From the NCBI RefSeq assembly GCF_000296405.1, contig NZ_JH815195.1, forward strand, positions 50,677-110,999: a stretch of DNA of 60,323 nt, written 5' to 3'. Below the pieces are notes generated by a model, which searched no databases, was not told the origin of the DNA, and saw only the letters and a program-made list of their open reading frames with translations. Positions 26,916 through 40,895 of the stretch are shown here, piece by piece; positions within the stretch are counted from its first letter, which is position 1, and every line of letters begins with the position of its first letter. A program made the position numbers and the translations under genes. This DNA comes from Corynebacterium otitidis ATCC 51513 (GTDB lineage: Bacteria > Actinomycetota > Actinomycetes > Mycobacteriales > Mycobacteriaceae).

Positions 26916-28109
26916 TTAGTCGTAGATCTTGGTGACGCGGCCGGCGCCGACGGTGCGGGAGCCCTCGCGGATCGCGAAGCGCAGGCCCTCGTCCATGGCG
27001 ACGGGCTGGATGAGCTCGACGTCGATGTCGACGTTGTCGCCCGGCATGACCATCTCGGTGCCCTCCTTCAGCGACACGACGCCGGTGACGTCGGTGGTGC
27101 GGAAGTAGAACTGCGGACGGTAGTTGTTGAAGAACGGGGTGTGGCGGCCGCCCTCGTCCTTGGAGAGGACGTAGACCTGGCCCTCGAACTTCGTGTGGGT
27201 CGAGTACGCGCCCGGGGCGGTGACGACCTGGCCGCGCTCGACGTCCTCGCGCTTGAGGCCGCGGAGCAGGAGGGCGGCGTTGTCGCCGGCCTCGGCGGAG
27301 TCGAGGAGCTTGTTGAACATCTCGATCGAGGTGACCGTGGTCTTCTGGGTCTTCTCGCGGATGCCGATGATGTCGACGTCGTCGTTGACGTTCAGGGCGC
27401 CACGCTCGACACGGCCGGTGACAACCGTGCCGCGGCCGGTGATGGTGAAGATGTCCTCGATCGGCATGAGGAACGGCTTGTCGGTCTCGCGCTCCGGGTC
27501 CGGGATGGACTCGTCGCAGGCGTCCATGAGGTCGACGATGGACTGGACCCACTTCTCGTCGCCCTCGAGGGCCTTGAGAGCGGAGATGTGGACGATCGGG
27601 GCGTCCTCATCGTAGTCCTGGTCGGCGAGGAGCTCGCGGACCTCCATCTCGACGAGCTCGACGATCTCGTCGTCGACGTCGGGCATGTCGCACTTGTTGA
27701 GGGCGACGAGGATGTAGGGCACGCCCACCTGGCGGGCGAGCAGCACGTGCTCGCGGGTCTGCGGCATCGGGCCGTCGGTGGCGGCCACGACGAGGATCGC
27801 GCCGTCCATCTGCGCCGCGCCGGTGATCATGTTCTTGATGTAGTCGGCGTGGCCCGGGGCGTCGACGTGAGCGTAGTGACGCTTCGGGGTGGAGTACTCG
27901 ACGTGGGAGATGTTGATCGTGATCCCACGCTCCTTCTCCTCCGGCGCCTTGTCGATGGTGTCGAAGGCGAAGGCCGTGTTCTCCTCGGGGTACTTGTCCG
28001 CCAGCACCTTGGTGATCGCGGCAGTGGTCGTCGTCTTGCCGTGGTCGACGTGACCGATGGTGCCGATGTTCAGGTGCGGCTTGTTACGCTCGAACTTTTC
28101 CTTTGCCAC
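26916..28109 (-). CDS. tuf: Elongation factor Tu
   Basis: GTPase that delivers aminoacyl-tRNA to the ribosome. 397 residues, starting (GTG) [21 protein letters not shown]1 GHVDHGKTT at about residues 19-27, G3 DAPGHADY, and G4 NKCD are all present. CCAGGAGGAC lies just before the start. Spacer of 372 bases from fusA contains its own strong promoter. Only one tuf copy is in the window. Confidence 0.98.
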   Translation of the reverse strand: MAKEKFERNKPHLNIGTIGHVDHGKTTTTAAITKVLADKYPEENTAFAFDTIDKAPEEKERGITINISHVEYSTPKRHYAHVDAPGHADYIKNMITGAAQMDGAILVVAATDGPMPQTREHVLLARQVGVPYILVALNKCDMPDVDDEIVELVEMEVRELLADQDYDEDAPIVHISALKALEGDEKWVQSIVDLMDACDESIPDPERETDKPFLMPIEDIFTITGRGTVVTGRVERGALNVNDDVDIIGIREKTQKTTVTSIEMFNKLLDSAEAGDNAALLLRGLKREDVERGQVVTAPGAYSTHTKFEGQVYVLSKDEGGRHTPFFNNYRPQFYFRTTDVTGVVSLKEGTEMVMPGDNVDIDVELIQPVAMDEGLRFAIREGSRTVGAGRVTKIYD

Positions 28110-28249
28110 AGTAAGTCCTCCTGGACGTTCTCGGGAGCACGCGGTCGACGCGCCCCCGCTCGTTTACGGGCCATCCTTCGCCAGCCACGAACGGGTCTCT
28201 ACGCCGCCGACCTGCTGGGATGACGATTACACATTGTGCCAGTTTCCTT

Positions 28250-28278
28250 ATCGTAGAGATAAGGTAGGCGTTTTTCAA
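28250..28278 (-). promoter_or_regulatory. tuf promoter
   Basis: On the minus strand, TTGAAA (28273-28278) and TACGAT (28250-28255) are exactly 17 bases apart. The downstream stretch AACTGGCACA matches, from memory, the well-used C. glutamicum tuf promoter region. Two perfect small inverted repeats overlap it (28246-28264 and 28267-28283). It lies about 140 bases before the tuf start. Confidence 0.82.
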
Positions 28279-28436
28279 ACGCCCTTAGCCGCCGGTCACC
28301 GGGCATGCAACCGATCGTGCCGCGGGGAGAAACGGCCGGCCATGCCGGCCCGCCCAACGCGCCGCCCCGGGAACAATGGGGCTTCACGGCGCGCTCGGCG
28401 GGCCGGCACGACCCGCCGGGCTCCCCGCCCGGCGGC

Positions 28437-28468
28437 GGCGCCCCGAAAGTCACTGGCGTCGGGGCGCC
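28437..28468 (-). terminator. Hairpin after fusA
   Basis: A 10-base-pair stem (GGCGCCCCGA / TCGGGGCGCC, 12-base loop) starts 13 bases past the fusA stop. A second GC hairpin (28413-28435) follows. Together they likely end the rpsL-rpsG-fusA transcript before the tuf promoter. Confidence 0.65.
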
Positions 28469-28481
28469 GTGGTCGCGCAGC

Positions 28482-30614
28482 CTACGCGGCGGAGTTGCCG
28501 TTGCGCTCGTCGATGATCTCCTGGGCGACGCTCTGCGGCACCTCGCCGTAGGAGTCGAAGACCATCGTGTAGTTCGCGCGGCCCTGCGTCTTGGAGCGCA
28601 GGTCGCCGACGTAGCCGAACATCTCAGAGAGCGGCACCTTGGCCTTGACGACCTTCGCACCGCCGCGGTCCTCCATGGAGGAGACCTGACCGCGGCGCGA
28701 GTTCACGTCGCCGATGACCTCGCCCATGTACTCCTCCGGGGTGGTGATCTCCACCGCCATGAGGGGCTCGAGCAGGGTCGGCTTCGCGCGCGCGACGCCC
28801 TCCTTGAAGGCCTGGGAGCCGGCGATCTTGAACGCCATCTCCGAGGAGTCGACGTCGTGGTACTGGCCGTCGAGCAGCGTGGCCTTGAGGTTCACGAGCG
28901 GGAAGCCCGCGAGGAAGCCGTACTGCATCGCGTCCTTGATGCCCTCGTCGACGGACGGGATGTACTCCTTCGGCACGCGGCCGCCGGTCACCTCGTTGAC
29001 GAACTTGTAGACCGGGCTCTCGCCCTCCTCGAGCTCCTCCGGGTCCGGGTTGTAGGGCTCGAAGCTGACGATGACCTTCGCGAACTGGCCGGAGCCACCC
29101 GTCTGCTTCTTGTGGGTGTACTCGACCTTCTCCACCGGCTTGCGGATCGTCTCGCGGTAGGCGACCTGCGGGGCGCCGACGTTCGCCTCGACCTTGAACT
29201 CGCGGCGCATGCGGTCGACGAACACGTCGAGGTGCAGCTCGCCCATGCCGCCGATGACGGTCTGGCCGGACTCCTCGTCGAGCTCGACGGTGAAGGTCGG
29301 GTCCTCCTCGGAGAGCTTCTGGATCGCGGTGCCCAGCTTCTCCTGGTCGGCCTTCGACTTCGGCTCGATGGAGACCTTGATGACCGGGTCCGGGAAGTCC
29401 ATGGACTCGAGGATGATCGGCGCGTTCTGCGCGGACAGGGTGTCACCCGTCGAGGTGTTCTTCAGGCCGACGACGGCGTAGATGTTGCCGGCGTGGGCCT
29501 TCTCGACCGGGTTCTCCTTGTTGGCGTGCATCTGGAAGAGCTTGCCGATGCGCTCCTTGTGGCCCTTCGTCGCGTTGAGGACCTGCTCGCCCGGCTCCGC
29601 GGTGCCCGAGTAGAGGCGCAAGAAGGTGAGCTTGCCGAAGAACGGGTGCGCGGCGATCTTGAACGCCAGCGCGGAGAGCGGCTCGTCGTCGCTCGGCTTG
29701 CGGGTGAGCTCCTTCTCCTCGTCGTCGACGGCGTGGCCGGTGACCTCGCCGACATCCGTCGGGTTCGGCAGGTACTCGACGATCGCGTCGAGCACCGGCT
29801 GGACGCCCTTGTTGCGGTACGCGGTACCGCAGAACACGGGGAAGACCTCGGAGTTGACGGTGAGCTTGCGAATCGCACCCCGGATCTCGTCGAGGGTGAG
29901 CTCCTCGCCGGCGAAGTACTTCTCCATGAGCTCCTCGTCGGACTCCGCGACCTGCTCGATGAGCTTCTCGCGGTACTCCTCGGCGCGCTCCTTGAGGTCG
30001 TCCGGGATCTCGCGGACCTCCGGCTCGGCGCCGACGTCGACCTTGCCCGGCCAGACGTGCGCCTTCATCTCGACGAGGTCGACGACGCCGTCGAAGTCGT
30101 CCTCCGCGCCGATCGGAAGCTGCATGACGAGCGGGGTTGCGCCCAGGCGCTCGACGATGGTGTCAACGGTGTAGTAGAAGTCCGCGCCCAGCTTGTCCAT
30201 CTTGTTGACGAAACAGATACGCGGGACGTCGTACTTCTCCGCCTGACGCCACACCTGCTCGGACTGCGGCTCGACGCCCTCCTTGCCGTCGAAAACGGCG
30301 ACAGCGCCATCGAGAACGCGCAGCGAGCGCTCCACCTCGACGGTGAAGTCGACGTGGCCGGGCGTGTCGATGATGTTGATCTGGTGGTCGCCCCAGAAGC
30401 AGGTCACCGCGGCCGACGTAATGGTGATGCCGCGCTCCTTCTCCTGGTCCATCCAGTCGGTGGTGGAGGCGCCATCGTGGGTCTCGCCGACCTTACGGTT
30501 GATGCCCGTGTAGTAGAGGATGCGCTCGGTCGTGGTGGTCTTGCCGGCATCGATGTGCGCCATGATGCCGATGTTGCGGACCTTCTTCAGGTCCTTGAGC
30601 ACTTCTTGTGCCAC
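28482..30614 (-). CDS. fusA: Elongation factor G
   Basis: Translocation GTPase. 710 residues starting (GTG) [21 protein letters not shown]1 [10 protein letters not shown]3 DTPGHVDFT and G4 NKMDKLG are present, and the later domains include [20 protein letters not shown]. It is 221 bases after rpsG with a hairpin between. Part of the str operon. Confidence 0.98.
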   Translation of the reverse strand: MAQEVLKDLKKVRNIGIMAHIDAGKTTTTERILYYTGINRKVGETHDGASTTDWMDQEKERGITITSAAVTCFWGDHQINIIDTPGHVDFTVEVERSLRVLDGAVAVFDGKEGVEPQSEQVWRQAEKYDVPRICFVNKMDKLGADFYYTVDTIVERLGATPLVMQLPIGAEDDFDGVVDLVEMKAHVWPGKVDVGAEPEVREIPDDLKERAEEYREKLIEQVAESDEELMEKYFAGEELTLDEIRGAIRKLTVNSEVFPVFCGTAYRNKGVQPVLDAIVEYLPNPTDVGEVTGHAVDDEEKELTRKPSDDEPLSALAFKIAAHPFFGKLTFLRLYSGTAEPGEQVLNATKGHKERIGKLFQMHANKENPVEKAHAGNIYAVVGLKNTSTGDTLSAQNAPIILESMDFPDPVIKVSIEPKSKADQEKLGTAIQKLSEEDPTFTVELDEESGQTVIGGMGELHLDVFVDRMRREFKVEANVGAPQVAYRETIRKPVEKVEYTHKKQTGGSGQFAKVIVSFEPYNPDPEELEEGESPVYKFVNEVTGGRVPKEYIPSVDEGIKDAMQYGFLAGFPLVNLKATLLDGQYHDVDSSEMAFKIAGSQAFKEGVARAKPTLLEPLMAVEITTPEEYMGEVIGDVNSRRGQVSSMEDRGGAKVVKAKVPLSEMFGYVGDLRSKTQGRANYTMVFDSYGEVPQSVAQEIIDERNGNSAA

Positions 30615-30788
30615 AGTTCATACCCCATTTGTGTCTCGTCGACGCCGCACGCCCGCGCGCTGCCGGCCGGCACGCGCAAAGGCGCGAACGAAAGCGTCAT
30701 CGATGGAAAGTTACCGCGTCACGGCCCGTACGGGCGACATCCCGCCTGGGCGCCACCTCAGTATCGTAGCGGCCCGGGCCCGGCGCCG

Positions 30789-30823
30789 GGCGCCGCAACC
30801 CTGGTGTTGAAGGCTGCGGCGCC
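30789..30823 (-). other. Hairpin in the rpsG-fusA spacer
   Basis: A 9-base-pair stem (GGCGCCGCA / TGCGGCGCC, 17-base loop) begins 12 bases past the rpsG stop, without a T-run. It may reduce readthrough or mark mRNA processing between rpsG and fusA. Confidence 0.5.
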
Positions 30824-30835
30824 TAGTGTCGATGG

Positions 30836-31303
30836 CTACCAGCGGTAGTGAGCGAACGCGCGGTTCGCCTCGGCCATCTTGTGGGTGTCCTCGCGGCGCT
30901 TCACCGCGGCGCCGAGGCCGTTGGAGGCGTCGAGGATCTCGTTGGCGAGCCGATCGGTCATGTCGTGCTCGCGGCGCTGGCGGGTGTAGGTGACGAGCCA
31001 ACGCAGCGCCAGCGTCGTCGAGCGGCCGGGCTTAACCTCGACCGGGACCTGGTAGGTCGCGCCGCCGACGCGGCGGGAGCGGACCTCGAGGTCGGGGCGG
31101 ATGTTGCCCAGCGCCTTCTCGAGGGTGCCGACCGGGTCGGTGCCGGTCTTGGTGCGGCACTGCTCGAGCGCGGTGTAGACGATGTTCTGCGCGGTGGACT
31201 TCTTGCCGTCCTTGAGGATCTTGTTGACCAGCTGGGTGACCAGCTCGGAGTCGTAGACCGGATCCTTGACGAGTTCGCGCTTGGGAGCCCTGGACTTACG
31301 CAT
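30836..31303 (-). CDS. rpsG: 30S ribosomal protein S7 (uS7)
   Basis: Primary 16S head-domain binder. 155 residues, starting [20 protein letters not shown]. It has [20 protein letters not shown] and ends [10 protein letters not shown], the family terminus. It is 3 bases after rpsL. Confidence 0.97.
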   Translation of the reverse strand: MRKSRAPKRELVKDPVYDSELVTQLVNKILKDGKKSTAQNIVYTALEQCRTKTGTDPVGTLEKALGNIRPDLEVRSRRVGGATYQVPVEVKPGRSTTLALRWLVTYTRQRREHDMTDRLANEILDASNGLGAAVKRREDTHKMAEANRAFAHYRW

Positions 31304-31306
31304 CGC

Positions 31307-31678
31307 TTACTTCTCCTTCTTCGCGCCGTAGCGGGAACGAGCCTGCTTGCGGTCCTTCACGCCCTGCGTGTCGAGGGCGCCGCGGACGATGCGGTAGCGC
31401 ACGCCCGGGAGGTCCTTCACGCGGCCGCCGCGGACGAGCACCATGGAGTGCTCCTGCAGGTTGTGGCCCTCGCCCGGGATGTAGGCGGAGACCTCGTAGC
31501 CCGAGGTGAGCCGGACACGGGCGACCTTACGGAGCGCCGAGTTCGGCTTCTTCGGGGTGGCCGTGTAGACGCGGGTGCACACGCCGCGGCGCTGCGGCGA
31601 GCCCTTGAGGCCCGCGGTGGACACCTTGTTCGACTTGCTGCGCCGGCCCTTGCGGACCAGCTGCTGGATAGTTGGCAT
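31307..31678 (-). CDS. rpsL: 30S ribosomal protein S12 (uS12)
   Basis: Decoding-site protein. I chose the ATG at 31678, giving [20 protein letters not shown] and 123 residues. The segments that carry streptomycin-resistance mutations, [15 protein letters not shown] and [12 protein letters not shown], look wild type. First gene of the str operon. Frame remains open upstream, but that part has no conserved sequence. Confidence 0.97.
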   Translation of the reverse strand: MPTIQQLVRKGRRSKSNKVSTAGLKGSPQRRGVCTRVYTATPKKPNSALRKVARVRLTSGYEVSAYIPGEGHNLQEHSMVLVRGGRVKDLPGVRYRIVRGALDTQGVKDRKQARSRYGAKKEK

Positions 31679-32172
31679 AGCCGCCTTCCTTCTGTTCTTA
31701 CGGTCGGACCCGACCAACCGGCGCCCCGGAAGGGTGTCCCGCCCGCCGGCCCGCGAGGCGCGCCAGCGCACGACGAGTGGCGGGACTCTTCGAATCCGGG
31801 GTCCTGCCGGTTGATCACGGGGCCCGGTTTCCCGGTCCCCTTCTCGTACCCCCCTGCCGGCCTCCGGCGAGCGGAGAACCATTGGGGAGATTGATCCTCG
31901 TGGGAGGATACGCCGCCATAGGCCCGTTGGCCAATCCGCCGGCGGCCCGACCGGCGCCACTGCTGGCCGGTTCGCGGTGCCGGCGACTCCCCCGACGCAC
32001 CGCGCACGGTCCTCTGGAGCCCGGGCACCCGCCCGCCGCGAGTTCAACGATCGTCGTCACCACATCGGTGCGCCGCCGCAGCGCTACCGACCGGACCTTC
32101 TGCGGCCGACGTCGCCGGCGGCGTCGGAGTTTTTGACCGTCGGACGGCCCCGGCGACGGGCCGAAGTGCTGG
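31679..32172 (-). promoter_or_regulatory. str-operon upstream region, with probable promoter
   Basis: About 490 bases without a gene. On the minus strand TTGGCC (31929-31934) and TATCCT (31905-31910) are 18 bases apart, a fair promoter about 225 bases upstream of rpsL. The long leader between them has no recognised motif. Confidence 0.45.
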
Positions 32173-33035
32173 TTACTTGCGGTCGATGATGACGTGCGCG
32201 TCGCGCCCGCCGGTGCAGTGGATCCGCGCGTCGCCCTGGCACGACATGGTGTAGTTGAGGCCGGTCACCGGGCTGTACGCGTTGACGGTGAAGGATCCCC
32301 GGGCCGGCCCATCGACTGCCACCCCTGGTAGACCGCGAGCGCGAACGCTTCAGAAGTTGGGCCCTGCCGAAAGACCGCGGCGCCCTCGTCCTCGGAGACC
32401 AGCAGCGCCCCGGCGGGCAGCGGCTGGCGCGGCTGCTCCACCACCTCGGCGTCCGCGGCAGGGGCGCCCTCGGGCTCCCCCGCGGCGCCCTGCTCGCCCT
32501 CCGCGGCCCCGGGCTCAGCGACCTCCTCGGGATCCTCGACCACGGTGACGTAGGTCGTGGGTACCTCCGAGGCGGGGCCAGCCAGACCCCGCCCGCCGGG
32601 CCCCCACCTGTCCCACGCGACCCAGCCGGCGGCCGCCGGCAGCGCGACGATGAGGATAACCATGACGACCGTCCCCGCGGACAGGCCTCGCGAGGACTTG
32701 TCCTCCTCGTCGCCGTCGTGCTCGGCGACGGCCGCGTCGGCGATTCCGTAAGACACGGCGTCGTTAGCCGCGTAGGCGTCGAGATCCCCGCCGTCGGGCC
32801 ACTCCTCGGCGACGCCGGCGTCGTCGGCATCCGCGGCGGCCTGCGCGTAGAAGCCCCACAGCCCGGCGTCGTCGGGGGAGTCGGAATCGACCTCCTCGGG
32901 CACCGTGGGAAACTCGTCGGTGGGGGTGTCGTCCACGCTGGGCGCGGAGCCCTCGGTGCCCTCCCCTGCCCGGGTGTCCGCCGCCTCGTCGGGGGCGTTG
33001 TCCTCCCGGGGACTACCCCACTGCGAGCCCGCCAT
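32173..33035 (-). pseudogene. Membrane protein with C-terminal two-cysteine domain, frameshifted
   Basis: Starts MAGSQWGSPREDNAPDEAAD, then an acidic cytoplasmic region and one transmembrane helix at about 119-139 (VVMVILIVALPAAAGWVAWD), then an outer linker. The conserved end FRQGPTSEAFALAVYQGWQS is in the first frame, but the rest, FTVNAYSPVTGLNYTMSCQG and CTGGRDAHVIIDRK, is in another. The break is at C4 (32297-32300): one more base would restore it, while the first frame stops at 32265. It is a close paralog of the gene at 34129 (same MAxSQW start and AGWxAWDRWG helix). Real mutation or sequencing error cannot be told apart. Confidence 0.78.
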
Positions 33036-33153
33036 CTTCTGCTCTCTTCTTTACGTCGTCGGCCAGTGGTGGTCAGTATAGGGAGAATCCGCTCCCCCGG
33101 CGCCGGCATTGACCAGCCGGCGGGCCCGCGGCGGGAGGCTTCGGGCTCCGCCT

Positions 33154-34038
33154 CTAGCGGGCCTCGCAGCCGTCGGCGCGGCCCACGAGGGCGCTCGGCA
33201 GCGCCCCGGCCAGGTCGGTCAGCGCCGCCTGACCCGCCTCGAAGGTGCCTGCCGCGGGCCGCACGGCGACGGCCACGCCGAAGCCCTCGACCCGGCCGAA
33301 CTGTCGCACGAGGTAGCGGCCGCCCTCGTCCGGCCCCCAGCCGGCCTTCGCGGGCACCTCGACCCCGGAGAGCCCGAAGCCGAGCCCCTCCGCGGGGGCG
33401 CTTAAGGGCCGGAGGATGTCGCGGCCGAGCGCGTCGCAGGGCAGCTCGTAGGCGAAGCGCGCCTGGTCGGCGAGCGCCCACTGGGTCTGCCCGAAGGCGC
33501 TAAACCCCGGCCTCGGCGCGGCCGCGGGCACCGCCGGGGCCGGCGCGAGGCGCCCGATCTGCGCCTCGGCCTTCGCGGCGGCCTCGCGGCCGGGGCCGAG
33601 CGCCTGCCACAGCCGCTCGGCCGCCTCGTTGTCCGAGGCCCGCAGCGCCGCGTCGACGTCCGCCGCGCTGCCGGCGCCCTCGGCGAGCGCGGCCATCGCC
33701 ACTGGGACCTTCATCGTCGACCAGGCCGTGTCGTCGCCGACCTCCCCTGCGGCGGCCTCCGCCTCGGGGGCGAAGACGACGACGGCGGCCTCCCCGCCGT
33801 GGGCGCTAAGGACGCCGTCGATCGCCTCGCTCAGGGCCTCGGTGATCTCGTCGGGCTCGTCGTTGGGTGCCTCGGGCGGCGTGGCGGGCGACGTCGTCAC
33901 CGTCGTGGTCACGGTGCTCGTCTCCGTCACCTTGGCCTCGGGCTCCGGCTCCCCGGAGCCCCAGCACCCGGCCAGCGCGAGCGCCGCGGCCAGCGCCGTC
34001 GCGCCGACGCTGCGCCGCACGGTACGCGTGTAGGTCAT
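33154..34038 (-). CDS. Lipoprotein with serine beta-lactamase/PBP-like motifs
   Basis: 294 residues. The signal peptide ends in lipobox ALAGC (Cys25), then a Thr/Pro-rich linker (TSTVTTTVTTSPATPPEAP) to about residue 60. The domain that follows carries WSTMKVPVAMAAL (Ser107, Lys110: S-x-x-K), ASDNEAAERLW (Ser135-Asp-Asn137: S-D-N) and PAKAGWG (Lys231-Ala-Gly: K-x-G). These are the three active-site motifs of serine beta-lactamases and penicillin-binding proteins in the right order, but with a short S-x-x-K to S-D-N gap. A peptidoglycan or beta-lactam-related function is inferred only. It sits between two genes of a paralogous membrane family. Confidence 0.8.
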   Translation of the reverse strand: MTYTRTVRRSVGATALAAALALAGCWGSGEPEPEAKVTETSTVTTTVTTSPATPPEAPNDEPDEITEALSEAIDGVLSAHGGEAAVVVFAPEAEAAAGEVGDDTAWSTMKVPVAMAALAEGAGSAADVDAALRASDNEAAERLWQALGPGREAAAKAEAQIGRLAPAPAVPAAAPRPGFSAFGQTQWALADQARFAYELPCDALGRDILRPLSAPAEGLGFGLSGVEVPAKAGWGPDEGGRYLVRQFGRVEGFGVAVAVRPAAGTFEAGQAALTDLAGALPSALVGRADGCEAR

Positions 34039-34100
34039 TTCTGTGTCCCTTCCCGAGGCCGCAAGGGCACCGAGCTCGTGTGCCGGTCTCGGCCGCGGGC

Positions 34101-34124
34101 CCGCCGGGCGTTCGCGCCCGGCGG
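34101..34124 (-). terminator. Hairpin after the 34129-34938 gene
   Basis: A perfect 10-base-pair stem (CCGCCGGGCG / CGCCCGGCGG, TTCG loop on the plus strand) lies 5 bases past the stop. Compact GC hairpins of this type are common actinobacterial terminators. Confidence 0.6.
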
Positions 34125-34128
34125 GGCG

Positions 34129-34938
34129 CTACCGGCGCTTCGGATCGATGATGACGTGGCCGTTCTCCCCGCCGAAGCACTCGATGCGCTCCTCCCCGGA
34201 GCACTGCATCACGTAATCCTGGCCCGTCACCGAGCTGGACGCCTCGAGGGCGAAGGCACCGGTGGGGGAATCCTCGTCGCGCCACGCGTCGTAGACCGCC
34301 TCGGCGAACTCCTCGGAGGTGGGCTCGACCCGGTAGACCGTGGCATGGCGGTTGGAGAGGACCTCCTCGGCGCCCTCCGGCGGCGGGGGCGGGCCGGGCT
34401 GCGTCTCCGTCGTGGTCGGCTCCGCCGGCTGCTCGGGGGCCTCCTCGACGGTGGTGGTCTCCGTGACGATGGTCGTCTCCGTGCCGGGGGCCGTCGTCGT
34501 GGCGGCGGGCTCCCCGCCCGAGCCCCAGCGGTCCCACGCGAGCCAGCCGGCCACCGCGGCGAGACCGATGGCGAGGATCACCGCGATGACGGTCGCGACG
34601 GTCGTGCCGTTCGACGAGCCCCGCTCGTCGTCCTCGTCCCAGTCGTCGCCGCCATCCTGGGGCGGGATGTAGCTGGACTGCTGATAGGACCGCGTCGCCG
34701 AGGGGAACACCTGGGTGGGCTCGGAGCGGCGCTGGTCCGCCTGCGGGTAGTAGCGGGTCTCGTCCCGCAGCACCCGCGTGGCGTCCGGGTCGTCGGGCCC
34801 GCCCACCGAGGGGAACTTCTGGGTGGGGGCGCTGTCGTCGCCGCGCGAGTGGTCCGGGGCGGAACGCCAGTGGCCCTGCCCGGCGTCCCCATCCCGGTTC
34901 CTATCGTCGCCGTCTCGGTCCCACTGCGAGCGCGCCAT
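34129..34938 (-). CDS. Single-pass membrane protein with C-terminal two-cysteine domain
   Basis: 269 residues. Starts MARSQWDRDGDDRNRDGDAG; polar, Asp/Gln/Arg-rich N-terminal region containing two APTQKFPS / EPTQVFPS-type repeats; a transmembrane helix at about 112-131; a Thr/Pro/Glu-rich outer linker; and a domain at about 195-269 with YRVEPTSEEFAEAVYDAWRD, SSVTGQDYVMQC and GGENGHVIID, holding Cys246 and Cys254, which could form a disulfide outside. This module recurs at the C-termini of other actinobacterial exported proteins, but its role is unknown to me. An intact paralog of the gene at 32173. Confidence 0.85.
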   Translation of the reverse strand: MARSQWDRDGDDRNRDGDAGQGHWRSAPDHSRGDDSAPTQKFPSVGGPDDPDATRVLRDETRYYPQADQRRSEPTQVFPSATRSYQQSSYIPPQDGGDDWDEDDERGSSNGTTVATVIAVILAIGLAAVAGWLAWDRWGSGGEPAATTTAPGTETTIVTETTTVEEAPEQPAEPTTTETQPGPPPPPEGAEEVLSNRHATVYRVEPTSEEFAEAVYDAWRDEDSPTGAFALEASSSVTGQDYVMQCSGEERIECFGGENGHVIIDPKRR

Positions 34939-35228
34939 CGCCTCCGCTCTCCTTCACTCTCGTATCGGGCAGTAGATATCAACGATACTGGAGCCCCTCC
35001 CACCCAGTGCGGCCACGGCGTGCGCCGCGGGACGGGCGCGGGTTGGGTTCCCGGTTCGACGGGCAAACGCCGGGCGCAGTCTTTTATCACCGCAACGCCG
35101 ACACCCCGAGGTTTCCGGATCTTCCACCGCCGGGGAACTTCGGCCTCGGCGAAGAGAAAGCCGGCGAGGCCCGCGCGGTGCCCATAGCGGCCCCGCCGAG
35201 ACGCTCGCCGGATTAGGCGCCCGTCGGG

Positions 35229-36615
35229 CTACTTCTCGATGTACACCTGCGCGTTGTTTCCGCCGGTGCACGCCACGTGCCCCTGGTTCACGCAGGTCAT
35301 CTTGTAGTTCTGTCCCGTCACCGGGCTGTGGACGTCCAGGGTCACGGTACCGTCCGTGTCGTCCGCCTGGTGCCACGCGTCGAACGTCGCCGAGGCGAAC
35401 TCAGCGGACGTCGGGCCGGCCTTGTAGACGTTGTAGCCCTCGCGGTTCTCGACGAGCTCCGCGCCCGAGGGCAGCGGCGCGTCGAGGAAGGGAACGTCGG
35501 TGCGGTGCTTGGAGGTGTCCAGCTCGCCGTCGCCCTCGCTGGCGGGAACCTCCACGACACCGTCCTCGCTCGCCCGGACCGCGTAGCCGTCGCGCTCGAA
35601 CACAACGTCGCCGTCACCGGTGAGATCGATCCGGACATCATTGACGCTGATGACGTCGCCGCGCTCAACGGGGGTAGGCGTCCCAACGGCGTCGGTGCCA
35701 GCCTCAAACCGCACGCTGCGATCGGAGAAGTTCACGAAGAACCGGTCACACCGCGTGGGCAGTTGCTGTCCGCCCCCTTCACCCGGAGTGAACTTCAGGC
35801 ATTCCTGGTACGGCAGCGCCTTACCCATGTCCAGGCACTTAATCTCCGGGGAATACACGTCGCAGGCCAACGTCTGCCCCGCTGAGCCGAAGGGGAAGGA
35901 CACCGTGTCGGCGCTGACCTCGCGCGCGTTCTTCGACGGGTTGTTGACGTTGCCCAGGGGCTTGAGCTCCGACTTCCCGGTGGGAACACGGTGCCCGAAG
36001 TCCACCGGCTCCTCGCCGGCGTCCGGGTAGCTCGGCGTGAAGGTATCGTCCTCGAGGGTGAAGCTGAAGTGCTCCTCACCCGGCGGCTCGGCGAGGCCGT
36101 TGTACACCGAGCCGGTCACGTTGACCGTGTCCTCCGTGATCTCGATCTTCGGGCCCAGAACCGTGCGCAGCGGCTGGTCTGTAGCGGGCTTGTCGTAGTG
36201 GAACGGCACCACGAGACCGCTACGGGCGCCGACGGTGCTGTTCGGGCCCTTGATACTGCCGTTCTCCGCCTGGATGGCGACCGCACTCACCGGCGCGCAG
36301 GGATCAAACTGGTTGTCGATCAGCTGCACGTGAAGGACAGTGTCGGTGTTCTCCAGTGCGAACGCCCCGTCCTGCAGCCACGTGCCGAGCTCGGTCTCCA
36401 TGAGGTCAAGGCTGGGATCGCAGGTCTCGGCGGGGGACGCCTTCTTCTGCTTGCTCGGGGCCTGGGCCTGCGGCTCCTGCTGCGTGGCCGACTGCTGCCC
36501 CCCGCTGGATGGTCGTGGTCGAGGTCACGGCCTCCTGCTGCGGGGCGTTCGCGCCGCACGCCGCGAGCGCCAGCGCGCCCACCAGCCCGACGACGGCTGA
36601 ACACAGTTTTCTCAC
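35229..36615 (-). pseudogene. LppP/LprE-like lipoprotein with the two-cysteine domain, frameshifted
   Basis: The signal peptide MRKLCSAVVGLVGALALAAC (lipobox, Cys20) is followed by a short stretch, and then a C6 run (36498-36503) breaks the frame; five bases would restore RGQQSATQQEPQAQAPSKQ and then METELGTWLQDG. The next region (LHVQLIDNQFDPCAPVSAVA) resembles LppP/LprE lipoproteins. A central Cys-rich section (ACDVYSPEIKCLDMGKALPY) follows, and the end carries YKAGPTSAEFASATFDAWHQ and SPVTGQNYKMTC ... CTGGNNAQVYIEK, the same domain as in its neighbours. About 460 residues if the frame is restored. Could be phase variation, decay or a homopolymer error. Confidence 0.8.
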
Positions 36616-36707
36616 CGCGCGATCCTCTCAGGCCCTCACAGGCTTCTAGGGGGAAATTTTTATACGTTTCGTGACCATAGCACCGGGAGCGGCCTGGGCA
36701 CGCGAAA

Positions 36708-36737
36708 CGCCCCCGCTAGCGGGTGCTAGCGGGGGCG
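36708..36737 (-). terminator. Terminator after rpoC
   Basis: A perfect 13-base-pair stem (CGCCCCCGCTAGC and its complement, GGGT loop) lies 31 bases past the rpoC stop and is followed by TTTCGCG on the minus strand. It ends the rpoBC transcript. Confidence 0.8.
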
Positions 36738-36767
36738 GGCGCTAAGCGGCTACTCGCCTATCGCGCG

Positions 36768-40778
<4,011 letters not shown>

Positions 40779-40840
40779 GTAATTCCCTTTCCCTTCTTTA
40801 GGGATAGTTGGTGGCGCTTAAACCGAAGTGTCTTCCCCCA

Positions 40841-40871
40841 CCCGCCGGCCCGGGGTCGCGGGGCCGGCGGG
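40841..40871 (-). other. Hairpin in the rpoB-rpoC spacer
   Basis: An 11-base-pair perfect stem (CCCGCCGGCCC / GGGCCGGCGGG, 9-base loop) lies 25 bases past the rpoB stop. With no T-run, it is more likely a processing or stability element than a full terminator, because rpoC needs transcription from upstream. Confidence 0.5.
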
Positions 40872-40895
40872 GAAGGTGGCGTGGATCGCGCTTAG

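Noticed and set aside
28305..30848. An 847-codon open frame opposite fusA
   Set aside because: Antisense artefact of fusA.
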